Origin: Vreelandella halophila
GTDB taxonomy: Bacteria > Pseudomonadota > Gammaproteobacteria > Pseudomonadales > Oleiphilaceae
Direction of reading: 5' to 3'
Length of the DNA: 64,000 nucleotides
NCBI RefSeq assembly: GCF_009856365.1
Contig: NZ_WMEX01000008.1
Location: forward strand, 62,001 to 126,000
A model generated the notes under the pieces. That model was not told the DNA's origin. It did no database searches and saw only the letters and a list, made by a program, of their open reading frames with translations. Positions 43,803-54,354 of this stretch are shown here, one piece after another; position 1 is the first letter of the stretch; each line of letters begins with the position of its first letter. Both the position numbers and the translations under genes were made by a program.

Positions 43803-44987
43803 TCACTCGCCCCAGCCCAGTTCCTTCGCCATGGCAAAGGCATGATTGGCCGCGGGCACCCCACCGTAGACCGCTACATGCATCAGAACCTGGCGCATTT
43901 CCGCCTCGGTGATGCCGATGCGTTTCGCGGTCTTCAGATGCAGCTCCAGCTCCTCACGCCCCAGGGCGGCCAGGATGCCGGTGGTGATCAGGCTGCGCTC
44001 TCGGCGCCCAAGATCCTCATTGCCCCACAGCTCGCCCCAGGCAAGGCGGGTGATCATCTGCTGGAAGGGGGCATCGAGACTGTTCATGTTCTGGGTGGAG
44101 CGGGCCACGTGCTCCTCACCCAGTACCTGCTTGCGGGTTTCCAGGCCGGTGGCGTAGTCAACGCCGTTCGCGCCCACATCCCCACGCTCGACCGCCAGAA
44201 CCTTCACCAGCTTCTCTGCGAAGAGCCGGGGAACCTCGACGGAAGGCACGTGCCCGACGCCTTGCAGGATCTCCAGGGGAGCCCCATTAAGCTCACCCGC
44301 GAGGGTTTCCAGGGTCGCGGAGGGCGTTGCCTGATCTTCGGTACCCCCGAAAAGGCAGACCTTCGGTGCCGCGGCATCGGAAGCCACGCCCTTGAACTGC
44401 CCCATGAACGAGGCACGCCCCAGCAGCTCGCAGAGCTGGGCGTAGGATTCATCGTCGCCACGCCCCATCTGGACACACCACCCCGCTTCCAGTCCGGGTT
44501 CCGCCTCAAACGCCGATGGCGCGAACCAGCGGGGCACGATGTCAGCGGCCGCCGTGGCCAGACCCTCGGTGCGCACCCGCTGGGCGCGCGTGTTCCAGAG
44601 TTCAGCATTACCGATGACCGCACCGGTGTTGGTCAGAGTGGCGGAAAGAAGCCGGTCACTGTGGGCGGCGATCAGCTGCTGACCCACCACGCCCCCGATG
44701 GAGGTGCCCACGAAATGGAAACGGCCAGCACCTGCATGATCCACCAGCGCCAGTGCCTCGGCGGCCAGATCCTCCGGGCTCACCCGGTCGCCACCCACGG
44801 CCTCGCTGGCGCCATGGCCCGGCAGATCCCAGGTCAGCACCCGGTAACGGGGCAGAAGCGCCGGCAGGATGTCGTCCCAGACGGCCTGGGTCATGCCCAG
44901 GGGATGGGCCAGCACCACCAGTGGATTCGCCTCGGCGCCCAGGAGGCGGTAGGCCACGCTGCGGCCATTGTGAGAAAGAAACGCCAT
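43803..44987 (-). CDS. pcaL: Fused 3-oxoadipate enol-lactonase / 4-carboxymuconolactone decarboxylase
   Basis: 394 residues with GGAGG at the start. Residues ~1-262 are an alpha/beta hydrolase (PcaD) with nucleophile motif [10 protein letters not shown] and a histidine in GVGHVPSVE. Residues ~275-394 are a carboxymuconolactone decarboxylase (PcaC) with [22 protein letters not shown]-like core and [15 protein letters not shown]. The two consecutive activities turn 4-carboxymuconolactone into 3-oxoadipate. Such fusions (PcaL/PcaDC) are known in several bacteria. It lies 12 bp after pcaF. Confidence 0.94.
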   Translation of the reverse strand: MAFLSHNGRSVAYRLLGAEANPLVVLAHPLGMTQAVWDDILPALLPRYRVLTWDLPGHGASEAVGGDRVSPEDLAAEALALVDHAGAGRFHFVGTSIGGVVGQQLIAAHSDRLLSATLTNTGAVIGNAELWNTRAQRVRTEGLATAAADIVPRWFAPSAFEAEPGLEAGWCVQMGRGDDESYAQLCELLGRASFMGQFKGVASDAAAPKVCLFGGTEDQATPSATLETLAGELNGAPLEILQGVGHVPSVEVPRLFAEKLVKVLAVERGDVGANGVDYATGLETRKQVLGEEHVARSTQNMNSLDAPFQQMITRLAWGELWGNEDLGRRERSLITTGILAALGREELELHLKTAKRIGITEAEMRQVLMHVAVYGGVPAANHAFAMAKELGWGE

Positions 44988-44999
44988 GGAAGCCTCCGT

Positions 45000-46202
45000 T
45001 TATGCCCGCTCAATCAGTGTCGCGATCCCCTGCCCAACGCCAATGCACATGGTGCACAGTGCGTAGCGCTTGCCGGTGTTCTGCAGTTCATGCATGGCGG
45101 TCACCAGCAGGCGGGTGCCGGACATCCCCAGTGGATGACCCAGGGCGATGGCGCCACCATTCGGGTTGACCCTGGGGTCGTCGTCCGCCAGGCCGAGATC
45201 GCGCATGCACGCCAGCGACTGGGAAGCGAACGCCTCATTGAGCTCGATGACCTCGATGTCATCCAGGCTCATGCCGGTGCGCGCCAGCAGCTTCTTCACC
45301 GCCGGTACCGGCCCATAGCCCATGATGCGCGGTTCGACCCCGGCTGTCGCCATGCCGATGACCCGGGCCATGGGTTTGAGACCGTGTGTATTAACGGCCT
45401 GCTCACCGGCGACCAGCATCGCGCCGGCACCGTCATTCACGCCGGAGGCATTACCGGCGGTCACGGTCCCACCCTCACGGAAGGGGGTGGGCAGGGTCGC
45501 CAGCTTCTCCAGGCTGGTTTCGCGCAGGTGTTCGTCCTGATCAAAGATCAGCGGGTCCTGCTTGCGACGGGGCACCTCGATGGGGGTGATCTCCTGCCCC
45601 AGCCGCCCTGACTGCTGGGCGCTGGCGGCCTTCTGCTGGGAGCGCAGGGCAAAGGCGTCCTGATCCTCCCGGGCGATGCCGAATTCCTCGGCTACGTTCT
45701 CGGCCGTCTCGGGCATGGAGTCGATGCCGAAGTCGCGCTTCATGACCGGATTGACGAAGCGCCAGCCGATGGTTGTGTCCTCGATCTGCTGCCCGCGCGC
45801 AAATGCGCTTTCGGCCTTGCCCATCACATAGGGCGCGCGGGACATGGACTCCACGCCACCAGCCAGTGCCACGCCCATTTCGCCGGCGCGGATGGCGCGG
45901 AAGGCGGTGCCCACGGAATCCATACCGGACCCGCAGAGGCGGTTCATGGTTGTTCCGGGTACGGATGTCGGCAGGCCGGCCAGCAGCGACGCCATGCGCG
46001 CCACATTACGGTTATCCTCGCCCGCCTGGTTGGAGCAGCCCATGAAGACATCATCGATAGCCGCGGGCTCGAGCCCGGGCGCCTGCTCCAGCACAGCCCT
46101 GAAAATAGTGGCGGCAACATCATCCGGGCGCACACTCGCCAGGGTCCCGCCGAAACGACCGACCGCCGTGCGGCGCGGATGACACAGATAAACATTTTCC
46201 AT
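45000..46202 (-). CDS. pcaF: 3-oxoadipyl-CoA thiolase
   Basis: 400 residues. Thiolase motifs are complete: the nucleophilic cysteine in NRLCGSGMDSVG, GGVESMSRAPYVMGK, the histidine in GHPLGMSGTRLL and the second catalytic cysteine in LCTMCIGVGQGIA. It splits 3-oxoadipyl-CoA into succinyl-CoA and acetyl-CoA, the last step of the beta-ketoadipate pathway. The gene is 9 bp after pcaJ in the pca operon. Confidence 0.95.
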   Translation of the reverse strand: MENVYLCHPRRTAVGRFGGTLASVRPDDVAATIFRAVLEQAPGLEPAAIDDVFMGCSNQAGEDNRNVARMASLLAGLPTSVPGTTMNRLCGSGMDSVGTAFRAIRAGEMGVALAGGVESMSRAPYVMGKAESAFARGQQIEDTTIGWRFVNPVMKRDFGIDSMPETAENVAEEFGIAREDQDAFALRSQQKAASAQQSGRLGQEITPIEVPRRKQDPLIFDQDEHLRETSLEKLATLPTPFREGGTVTAGNASGVNDGAGAMLVAGEQAVNTHGLKPMARVIGMATAGVEPRIMGYGPVPAVKKLLARTGMSLDDIEVIELNEAFASQSLACMRDLGLADDDPRVNPNGGAIALGHPLGMSGTRLLVTAMHELQNTGKRYALCTMCIGVGQGIATLIERA

Positions 46203-46211
46203 GATGCCTCC

Positions 46212-46991
46212 CTATTCCTGCTGACCGGAGTGGGCCCGTTCCGTACGCGCCTTGAGCTCGCGCAGGATCGACAGTTCATTCTCATCGGGCACCGGCGTGG
46301 TTTCCAGCTGCTCCGCGAACCGGATCTCCCAGCCGGTGGCCTCAACGACGTCCTCCCGGGTCACGCCGGGGTGCAGAGACACCACTACCAGCTCCCGGGT
46401 CTCTGCGTCCGGCTTCATCACGCACAGGTCCGTGATCACACGGCTCGGGCCACGGCCGATGTTCGGGACACCGTCGCGCGCCTTGCCGTCACGACCAAAG
46501 CCAACCGTGGTGATGAAATCCACGTCCTTCACCAACGCCCGCTTCGAGTGCTTGAGGGTGATGAAGACCTCCCCGGCACTGGTTGCGATCTCCGGGGCAC
46601 CACCGCCGCCCGGAAGGCGAACCTTGGGTTCCCTGTAGTCGCCGATCAGCGTGGTGTTGAGGTTGGCGAAGCGATCAATCTGTGCCGTGCCCAGGAAGCC
46701 CACATCGACCTTGCCGCCCTGGAGCCAGTACCGGAACATCTCCGGAACCGCCACCGTGGTCAGCGCGGAATCACTGAGCTCGCCGTCGCCGATCGACAAG
46801 GGCAGGATGTCGGGTTTTGTCTGCAGGGTGCCGGATTCGTAGATCAGCACCACGTCCGGGGCATGGGTCAGCCGGGCCAGATTGGCCGCCTCTGAAGGGA
46901 GACCAATGCCGACAAAGCAGGTTGTGCCGTTCTCCAGCGCGCGGGCCGCCGTTACCGTCATCATTTCAGAGTTGGTGTACTCGGAACCCAT
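46212..46991 (-). CDS. pcaJ: 3-oxoadipate CoA-transferase subunit B
   Basis: 259 residues, of the CatJ/glutaconate CoA-transferase type of subunit. The probable catalytic glutamate is in LIYESGTLQTKPD; GFLGTAQIDRFANLNTTLIGDY and LPGGGGAPEIATSAG are conserved. With PcaI it moves CoA from succinyl-CoA to 3-oxoadipate. The ATG overlaps the pcaI stop by one base (TGATG), so the subunits are translationally coupled. Confidence 0.93.
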   Translation of the reverse strand: MGSEYTNSEMMTVTAARALENGTTCFVGIGLPSEAANLARLTHAPDVVLIYESGTLQTKPDILPLSIGDGELSDSALTTVAVPEMFRYWLQGGKVDVGFLGTAQIDRFANLNTTLIGDYREPKVRLPGGGGAPEIATSAGEVFITLKHSKRALVKDVDFITTVGFGRDGKARDGVPNIGRGPSRVITDLCVMKPDAETRELVVVSLHPGVTREDVVEATGWEIRFAEQLETTPVPDENELSILRELKARTERAHSGQQE

Positions 46992-47821
46992 CAGACTTGA
47001 CCTCCCGCGCTTTCGGCGCTGTTCAGCACATGATCATTGAGCCACTGGGTGAAGGTGTCACGGTCGCGGGCGATTTCATCCCACTTCTTGTAGAAGCGGT
47101 TATCGCGCTCGTAATAGCCGTGAGTGTAAGAGGGCAGCGCCCCCTTCTCCGCAACCGCAATGGCATCGATGGCCCAGCTGGGGAGCACGCATGCATTCGG
47201 GTGTGTATCCAGCTCATCGACGATCTCCTCAACCGTGATGATGCTCTGACTCGCCGCCAGCACCGCCTCCTTCTGGACCCCGACAATGCCTTCGATGAGG
47301 ACATTGCCGTGACGGTCCGCCTTCTGGGCATGAACGATGGAAGTATCCGGACGGACGGAGGGCACGGCAGCCAGCCGCTCACCGGTGAACGGGCACTCGA
47401 TGAACCGGATCTGCTCGTTCACGCTCGGCAGTTCACTGCCAATGTAACCGCGCAACACCGCCATCGGCAGACCGGCCGCGCCAGCTTCAAAGGCACAGGC
47501 CATGGCGGCGTGGCTGTGTTCCAGAATCTCAACCGGATGCGGCCAGCCCTTTTCCACGGCATCGCGCAGGCGATGCAGTGAGCCGACCCCGGGGTTGCCG
47601 CCCCAGGAAAAGATCACTTTCCGGGCGCAGCCGGCGCCAATGAGCTGATCATAGATCAGGTCCGGCGTCATCCGGATCAGGGTAAGGTCCCGCTTTTTCT
47701 GCCGGATGACCTCATGGCCCGCGGCGAAGGGGATCAGGTGGGTGAAGCCTTCCATGGCCACGGTGGAACCGTCCTGAACGTAGCGCGCCACCGCGTCATG
47801 AAGGCTGAGAAACTCGGCCAT
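46991..47821 (-). CDS. pcaI: 3-oxoadipate CoA-transferase subunit A
   Basis: 276 residues, with the CoA-transferase family features VQDGSTVAMEGFTHLIPFAAGHE, SWGGNPGVGSLHRLRDAVE and VPSVRPDTSIVHAQKADRHGN. It is the partner of PcaJ and the first gene of a pcaI-J-F-DC-H-G-FUSC operon. The upstream 120 bp hold a set of IclR-type boxes and a TATAGT-like -10 element. Confidence 0.93.
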   Translation of the reverse strand: MAEFLSLHDAVARYVQDGSTVAMEGFTHLIPFAAGHEVIRQKKRDLTLIRMTPDLIYDQLIGAGCARKVIFSWGGNPGVGSLHRLRDAVEKGWPHPVEILEHSHAAMACAFEAGAAGLPMAVLRGYIGSELPSVNEQIRFIECPFTGERLAAVPSVRPDTSIVHAQKADRHGNVLIEGIVGVQKEAVLAASQSIITVEEIVDELDTHPNACVLPSWAIDAIAVAEKGALPSYTHGYYERDNRFYKKWDEIARDRDTFTQWLNDHVLNSAESAGGQV

Positions 47822-47863
47822 GGTGGATGCCTCTTCTGACTTGTTGGGACTCGCAGACTATAA

Positions 47864-47898
47864 GTTCGCTCAACGAACATATATTCTTTATACGAACA
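47864..47898. promoter_or_regulatory. IclR-type boxes in the pcaI promoter
   Basis: GTTCG-N5-CGAAC spans 47864-47878. The second half begins CGAACATATATTCT (47874-47887), 12 of 14 matching the perfect palindrome at 38582. CGAACA is repeated at 47893. The same GTTCG-N5-CGAAC form occurs at the pcaR promoter. These are probable PcaR sites governing the pcaIJF-DC-HG operon. Confidence 0.6.
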
Positions 47899-47944
47899 AA
47901 TTACTCCCGAACACCCTGCCAAGTCAAATGGCCGAAAAAGACCC

Positions 47945-49279
47945 TCAGCGCGCTGGAGCCGTGAGCCACTGCCTGGCCCGCTCAATCTGGGCGCTGCTGC
48001 TCCCGGTATAGGCTGCGGGATCACAGGCGGTGTGCAGTTCCTCTGCGGGCACTTGGCCCGCAACACGGGGATGCGCCGCAAGGACCTCCGCATAGGGACG
48101 CGACTCCCTGCGGGCGGTTTCCGCGGCCTCGGCGCTCACGGCCCTGGCCGCCTCCGCGCCCAGAGCGGGGGTAAGCAGGCGGGCAACCGGTTCAGCCATG
48201 ATGCCGCCCCCGGTCACCGCAAGGTTGCGCCGCATGGCCTCCGGGTGAACCTCCAGGCCTTCCAGAAGCGGCACCAGCTGCTCCAGGGCACCCTCCACAA
48301 GCAGAGCGCTTTCCATCAACGGCGCCCACTCCGCGTGCCACTCACCGAGCCCCCGCTCGAGCGGCTGGGCTGCGGCGTTCATCAGGGTGCCGGCGTGGCC
48401 ATGGACCTGACGCGCGGCACTGCGGATCAGGGCGCTGCGTACCGGGTTACGCTTGTGCGGCATGGAGGAGGACTCCCCCATGCCTGGGGCGGCCGGTTCC
48501 GCGACCTCACCAATCTCGGTCTGGGTGAGAAGCGCCACATCAAGCGCCACCTTCTCGGCCGCACCGGCAACGGCGTCCAGAGCGGTGCCCAGCGCGTGGA
48601 TGGGGTAACGATCGGTATGCCAGGGCATCACCGAAGCGCTCAACCCAAGCTGTCGGGCCATGGCATCCATCAAACCAAGCCCTGTGCTGTCCCAGCCTGA
48701 ATGCACACCGACCGCACCTCCGAACTGCACCGGCAGTTCAACAGCCATCAGCCGGCGACGGCACTGCTCCAGCCCGACGGCCCAATGGGCCACTTTCACA
48801 CCAAAGGTGATCGGCAGTGCCTGCTGCATCAGGGTACGGCCGACCATGGGGGTTGCCGCGTGCCGTTCCATCAACGTCAGAGCCGCACTGCCGCAGCGCT
48901 GCAGCAGCCCGTCCACCGCCCTTAGCCGGGGCACCATCAGGCGCATCAGCGCGCTGTCCACCAGGTCCTGGCTTGTAGCGCCCTGGTGCCAGTAGCACCT
49001 GAGCTCCTGTGGCAGAAGCGCCCGGCCCTGCTTCACAAACGGGATGGCCGCATTGCCGCCATTGAGGGTTTCCCGGGCAATACCGGCAAGATCGAAATCC
49101 GCCCCTTCCAGATGTTCCCTGAGCTGGTCCGCCACGCCGACGGGAAACGCACCCGCGTCCTCCTGGGCACGGGTCAGCGCCAGCTCCACTTCCAGCATGG
49201 CCGTGACCACGGCCTGATCATCACACTCACTGAGCGCGCTCTGCCCCATGAAGGGGTGTTTCAGGAAAGACGCCGTCAT
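47945..49279 (-). CDS. pcaB: 3-carboxy-cis,cis-muconate cycloisomerase
   Basis: 444 residues from the ATG at 49279 (GGGAGG site). A fumarase/aspartase-superfamily protein with GATSQDLVDSALM, the flexible signature loop GESSSMPHKRNPV and ERGLGEWHAEW. It converts 3-carboxy-cis,cis-muconate to 4-carboxymuconolactone. It lies upstream of pcaI on the same strand but is separated by a promoter region, so it appears to be its own transcript with an IclR-type box at 49323. Confidence 0.94.
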   Translation of the reverse strand: MTASFLKHPFMGQSALSECDDQAVVTAMLEVELALTRAQEDAGAFPVGVADQLREHLEGADFDLAGIARETLNGGNAAIPFVKQGRALLPQELRCYWHQGATSQDLVDSALMRLMVPRLRAVDGLLQRCGSAALTLMERHAATPMVGRTLMQQALPITFGVKVAHWAVGLEQCRRRLMAVELPVQFGGAVGVHSGWDSTGLGLMDAMARQLGLSASVMPWHTDRYPIHALGTALDAVAGAAEKVALDVALLTQTEIGEVAEPAAPGMGESSSMPHKRNPVRSALIRSAARQVHGHAGTLMNAAAQPLERGLGEWHAEWAPLMESALLVEGALEQLVPLLEGLEVHPEAMRRNLAVTGGGIMAEPVARLLTPALGAEAARAVSAEAAETARRESRPYAEVLAAHPRVAGQVPAEELHTACDPAAYTGSSSAQIERARQWLTAPAR

Positions 49280-49322
49280 TGCAAACCTCCCGGGCGGCGG
49301 ATGTGTCTGGACAGACTTATAG

Positions 49323-49336
49323 CGTACATTTGTTCG
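49323..49336. promoter_or_regulatory. IclR-type box in the pcaB promoter
   Basis: CGTACATTTGTTCG, 12 of 14 bases as in the perfect palindrome at 38582. A TATAAG sequence (complement of 49316-49321) next to it would be the -10 box of pcaB, so the box falls between -35 and -10. Confidence 0.55.
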
Positions 49337-49364
49337 GATTGCGGATGCCATCCCCCGGCAGGAA

Positions 49365-50261
49365 TCAGGCTGGCAGCGAACGCTGACGCTGACGGAAATC
49401 ACGGGGCGCATACCCGGTCAGGCGCTTGAAGAAACGGGTAAAATACGCAGGCTCCGAGAACCCCAGGCTCTCAGCGACCTGCCCGATGCCCATGTTGGTG
49501 TAGGTGAGCTGGCGCTTGGCCTCCAGCAGCAGTCGCTCATGCAGGAGCTCCAGGGCACTGCGCCCCACCAGCCGCCGGCACAGCAGGTTCAGGTGCGCCC
49601 CGGTCAGCCCCAGTTGGCCCGCAAAAGCCTCCACGCTTGGCTGTTGCCGGAACTGGCCCTCGATCAGCGCCTGGTAGTTGTGAATGTGTTCCTCGGCGCG
49701 ATCCGATGGCCCGGAATGGACCGATCCCCGCGGCGCCTGTGTCTCCATCAGGCGGCAGGCCTCCACGGTCAGCGCTGACGCCAACGACTCCAGAATCAGT
49801 TCCCTGCCCTGTGCTGGCTGGAGGTACTCTTCGCGCAGCTGGCGGAACAGCGCCGCAATACGCCCTCCCTGAACAGTACCTCCGGCCGGGTAAGCCCCCC
49901 GGCGCAGCAGCACCCGGGCCACGGATCCCAGGCGTGACTCAAGCTGTTCCACCATGGGTTGGGCCAGCGTCAGGATTGCCCCATCGGTATCCGGCGAGAA
50001 GTGGAACCCATGGATACTCATGGCCGGAACCACAATCAGCAGCGGTGCCACCTGTTCCCGACTCTCACCTTCCATTTCCAGCGTGAGTCTGCCCGCCGAG
50101 ACATACAGCAGATGCACCAGGTCGGTATGACGGTGCGGGTGGATATGCCAGTCGTGCAGCTGACTGCGCTCCGGGATGGACTCGCAGTGGAGAAGATCCG
50201 GCGTGGGCCAGTGATGGGTTTCTCCATAGAGTTTGAAAACGGGAACGCTGGCGCCGGCCAT
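49365..50261 (-). CDS. pobR: AraC-family regulator of 4-hydroxybenzoate use (PobR-like)
   Basis: 298 residues from the ATG at 50261 (GGAGG site). The N-terminal cupin-like sensor (~1-165) reads HIHPHRHTDLVHLLYVSAGRLTLEMEG; the C-terminal double HTH (~205-295) has the AraC signature VAESLGFSEPAYFTRFFKRLTGYAPRDFR. It is divergent from pobA with a 172 bp gap, the arrangement of the AraC-type PobR of pseudomonads that activates pobA with 4-hydroxybenzoate. The symbol is given on that basis. Confidence 0.85.
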   Translation of the reverse strand: MAGASVPVFKLYGETHHWPTPDLLHCESIPERSQLHDWHIHPHRHTDLVHLLYVSAGRLTLEMEGESREQVAPLLIVVPAMSIHGFHFSPDTDGAILTLAQPMVEQLESRLGSVARVLLRRGAYPAGGTVQGGRIAALFRQLREEYLQPAQGRELILESLASALTVEACRLMETQAPRGSVHSGPSDRAEEHIHNYQALIEGQFRQQPSVEAFAGQLGLTGAHLNLLCRRLVGRSALELLHERLLLEAKRQLTYTNMGIGQVAESLGFSEPAYFTRFFKRLTGYAPRDFRQRQRSLPA

Positions 50262-50382
50262 GGGACCTCCGTCTGAGCCATCCGGAGCAGGAAACGCCCC
50301 AGATATTGGAAATGTCCAAAATCCCATTGGGATTGTGCCTTAAATTATCGATCGTTTTCATTGAAAAATACAATACGCATAA

Positions 50383-51618
<1,236 letters not shown>

Positions 51619-51645
51619 CCAGCGCGGGGGTTCGTATGGCACAAC

Positions 51646-51665
51646 CATTTGTTCGCCATACGAAC
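51646..51665. promoter_or_regulatory. IclR-type operator at the pcaR promoter
   Basis: CATTTGTTCG (51646-51655) repeats ten bases of the pcaB box, and GTTCG-CCATA-CGAAC (51651-51665) is an inverted repeat like that at pcaI. It overlaps the expected -35 position of a promoter whose -10 is TACCAT at 51673-51678, so autorepression is likely. Confidence 0.6.
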
Positions 51666-51724
51666 ATTGTGCTACCATCCGCTGTTCCTGATGATCAACC
51701 TGCACAGACAGCGACTGGAGACCC

Positions 51725-52519
51725 ATGCCTGATACTTCACCGGACGACGTTATCAAGCCCGAGAACCGCGATTACGTAACGGCGCTGGCCAGCGGCCTGG
51801 ATGTGATCATGGCCTTTGATGACGCGCATCCGCGCATGACACTGAGCGAAGTGGCGGAGCGCACCGGCATGAACCGCGCCAAGGCCCGGCGCTTTCTGCT
51901 GACGCTGCACTCGCTGGGCTACGTGCGCAAGACCCAGCGCTACTTTGAGCTCACGCCCCGGGTCCTGCAGCTGGGCTACTCCTATCTGGCTTCCAACAGC
52001 TACCGCAACGTCATCCAGAAGTATCTCGAGGAGATCACGGACCAGTGCGGTGAATCATCGTCCCTTGGCGTACTGGATGGCGATGGCGTCATCTACGTGG
52101 CCCGCTCCTCCGCACCGCACCGGCTGATGGCCATCACGCTTTCGGTGGGTACGCGCCTGCCCGCGGCCTACACCTCCATGGGGCGTGCCCTGCTGGCCCA
52201 ACTCCCGGAGCCGGAGCTCGATGCCTATCTCGAACGGATCACTCTGGAGCCCCACACGGCGAAAACCATCACGGACAAAGGGGAGCTCAAAGCCTGTATC
52301 GAATCGGTGCGGCGTCACGGTTACGCCATCACCGATCAGGAACTGGACTCCGGACTGCGCTCCCTGGCCGTACCCGCGTTCGACGCCAATGGCCGTCTCC
52401 TGGGCGCCATCAACATCAGCACCAACGCAGCGCGGGTGGATATGGAGACACTCACCAGCGAGTACCTGACGCTGCTCCGGGACAAGGCTAAGGCGATCCA
52501 GTCGTCCATCTCCTCATAA
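51725..52519 (+). CDS. pcaR: IclR-family regulator of the beta-ketoadipate pathway (PcaR-like)
   Basis: 264 residues, GGAG upstream. An N-terminal winged HTH (~18-80, MTLSEVAERTGMNRAKARRFLLTLHSLGYV) is followed by the IclR effector domain (~90-260; LGVLDGDGVIYVARSSA, SVGTRLPAAYTSMGRALLA, LRSLAVPAFDANGRLLGAINIST). The YVRKTQRYFELTPRVLQLGYSYL segment is typical of the PcaR/PcaU/PobR subgroup. Effectors in that group are 3-oxoadipate or protocatechuate; which applies here is unknown. It is the best candidate for binding the CGAACATATGTTCG-type boxes around the aromatic genes. Confidence 0.88.
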   Translation: MPDTSPDDVIKPENRDYVTALASGLDVIMAFDDAHPRMTLSEVAERTGMNRAKARRFLLTLHSLGYVRKTQRYFELTPRVLQLGYSYLASNSYRNVIQKYLEEITDQCGESSSLGVLDGDGVIYVARSSAPHRLMAITLSVGTRLPAAYTSMGRALLAQLPEPELDAYLERITLEPHTAKTITDKGELKACIESVRRHGYAITDQELDSGLRSLAVPAFDANGRLLGAINISTNAARVDMETLTSEYLTLLRDKAKAIQSSISS

Positions 52520-52694
52520 CGGAGCGCCTGCCATAGGCTCCACCTGAAGGTCCGTCAGTCGCCATCTGTCAATCCACCATACTCACGCTCAGAGTCATGA
52601 TGGCTTCCCGGCTCCCGTTACTTCGCCAATGCACTATTGATTTTTGCCGTCACAGTCCGTAAAAAGCGCCTACCACAAACTCAGGAGCCTCCCC

Positions 52695-53483
52695 ATGGCC
52701 GATGACAGTGCGCCTCTCGTCTGCCGCAATATCCACAAGTCTTTCGGGGACACGCCGGTTCTTCAGGGACTGGACCTGGAGGCGCGCAAAGGCGACGTCG
52801 TGTCCATGATCGGTAGCTCCGGCTCCGGCAAGAGCACCTTCCTGCGCTGCCTCAACCTGCTGGAAACGCCGACGTCCGGTGAGGTGATCGTCCACGGGGA
52901 GCCCATCCAGTTCAGACAGAACCGCAAGGGGGTCCGCGTTCCGGCGGATCAGGGCCAGGTGGAGCGGATCCGCGCCCGGCTCTCCATGGTGTTCCAGAAC
53001 TTCAATCTCTGGTCCCACATGACGGTGCTGGAAAACATCATCGAGGCGCCGGTCCACGTCCTGAAGGTGCCGAAGAAAGAAGCCATCGAACGCGCGGAAG
53101 CCTATCTCGACAAAGTCGGCATCCGTGAACGCAAGGACTACTACCCGGCCCAGATATCAGGCGGGCAGCAGCAGCGTGCCGCTATCGCCCGCGCACTGGC
53201 CATGGAGCCGGAAGTCATGCTGTTCGATGAACCCACATCCGCGCTGGACCCGGAGCTGGTGGGTGACGTGCTCAGGGTCATGCAGAAGCTGGCAGAGGAA
53301 GGCCGCACCATGATCGTGGTCACCCACGAAATGGCCTTTGCCCGGGATGTTTGCAGCCAGGTCATGTTCCTGCATCAGGGCCGGATCGAGGAACAGGGTT
53401 CCCCTGAGCAGGTCTTCAACAACCCGTCCTCCGAACGCGTCAAACAGTTCCTGGCACCGAACTTCCAGAGATCGACGTTGTGA
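52695..53483 (+). CDS. Basic amino acid ABC transporter ATP-binding protein (HisP type)
   Basis: 262 residues from the ATG at 52695 (AGGAG site). ABC motifs are complete: Walker [11 protein letters not shown]-loop in [14 protein letters not shown], signature SGGQQQR, Walker [15 protein letters not shown] and the switch histidine in VVTHEM. The insertion [22 protein letters not shown] is characteristic of HisP/AotP/OccP-like ATPases for histidine, lysine, arginine or opines. First gene of a four-gene import operon. Confidence 0.93.
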   Translation: MADDSAPLVCRNIHKSFGDTPVLQGLDLEARKGDVVSMIGSSGSGKSTFLRCLNLLETPTSGEVIVHGEPIQFRQNRKGVRVPADQGQVERIRARLSMVFQNFNLWSHMTVLENIIEAPVHVLKVPKKEAIERAEAYLDKVGIRERKDYYPAQISGGQQQRAAIARALAMEPEVMLFDEPTSALDPELVGDVLRVMQKLAEEGRTMIVVTHEMAFARDVCSQVMFLHQGRIEEQGSPEQVFNNPSSERVKQFLAPNFQRSTL

Positions 53484-53595
53484 TGTTTCCCGGGCTGGCC
53501 TGATCCTTGCTATCCTGTGCGCTTTTCAAACGATCACTGCTGCAGTGATACCCGTTCACCCAACGCCTCAACAACACAAGCACGGAGTCACCACC

Positions 53596-54348
53596 ATGAA
53601 ACAAATCCTGATCGCCGCAGGCTGTATCCTTGCCATGGTGACCGGCCTGGCACAGGCACAGGAGCGCCCGCTCCGCATCGCGTTTGACGTCCCCTACGAA
53701 CCCTTTGAATACAGGACGCCGGATGGCGAGCTGACCGGCTTCGAGGTGGAGCTGGCGGAAGCCATGTGTGAGGAGATGAACCGTGAGTGTGATTTCGTGG
53801 TTCAGGCCTGGGACGGCATGATTCCCGGCCTCATGGCGCGCAAGTACGACGCCATCATGTCCTCCATGTCCATCACCGAGCAGCGCGCCAAGCGCGTACT
53901 GTTTTCGGATCCCTATTACCGGACACCCGGCGGCTGGTTCGGGAAGAAGGACACCAACGTGGACGTGAGCGATCGCTCGGCGATGGAAGGCATGGTTGTC
54001 GGTGTCCAGCGTGGCACCACCATGGACAATTACGTGACTGAGAATCTGGGCGGCATTGTTGAGGTCAAGCGCTATACCACCGCCGATGATATGGCGCTGG
54101 ATCTTGAGAGCGACCGGCTTGATCTGGTGTTCGTGGATTACCCGGTGGGCGAGGAATACTTCCTGACCCGGGACAACTTCAAGGAAATCGGCGAACCGGT
54201 CAAGCTTGGCAAGGGCGTGGCGGTGGCCATGCGCAAGCGTGACAAGGCGCTGGCGAAAGAAATCAATAAGGCGCTTGAGACGCTGAAAAACGATGGTACC
54301 TATGACGCCATCATGAACCGCTATTTCGATTACAGCATCAAGATGTAG
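53596..54348 (+). CDS. Periplasmic amino acid-binding protein (lysine/arginine/ornithine type)
   Basis: 250 residues from the ATG at 53596 with a GGAG site. The signal peptide is MKQILIAAGCILAMVTGLAQA. The mature protein is an SBP_bac_3 family member: RIAFDVPYEPFEYRTPDGELTGFEVELAEAMC (split here by a few variable positions), WDGMIPGLMARKYDAIMSSMSIT and the paired-lobe closing segment. The pattern DAIMSSMSITEQR is typical of basic amino acid binders; an acidic ligand pocket cannot be confirmed by eye. Confidence 0.92.
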   Translation: MKQILIAAGCILAMVTGLAQAQERPLRIAFDVPYEPFEYRTPDGELTGFEVELAEAMCEEMNRECDFVVQAWDGMIPGLMARKYDAIMSSMSITEQRAKRVLFSDPYYRTPGGWFGKKDTNVDVSDRSAMEGMVVGVQRGTTMDNYVTENLGGIVEVKRYTTADDMALDLESDRLDLVFVDYPVGEEYFLTRDNFKEIGEPVKLGKGVAVAMRKRDKALAKEINKALETLKNDGTYDAIMNRYFDYSIKM

Positions 54349-54354
54349 TCACGG

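Noticed and set aside
43842-45611. Long open frame on the plus strand across the pca genes
   Set aside because: It is antisense to pcaDC and pcaF, with no recognisable domain and low-complexity His/Gly/Gln composition.
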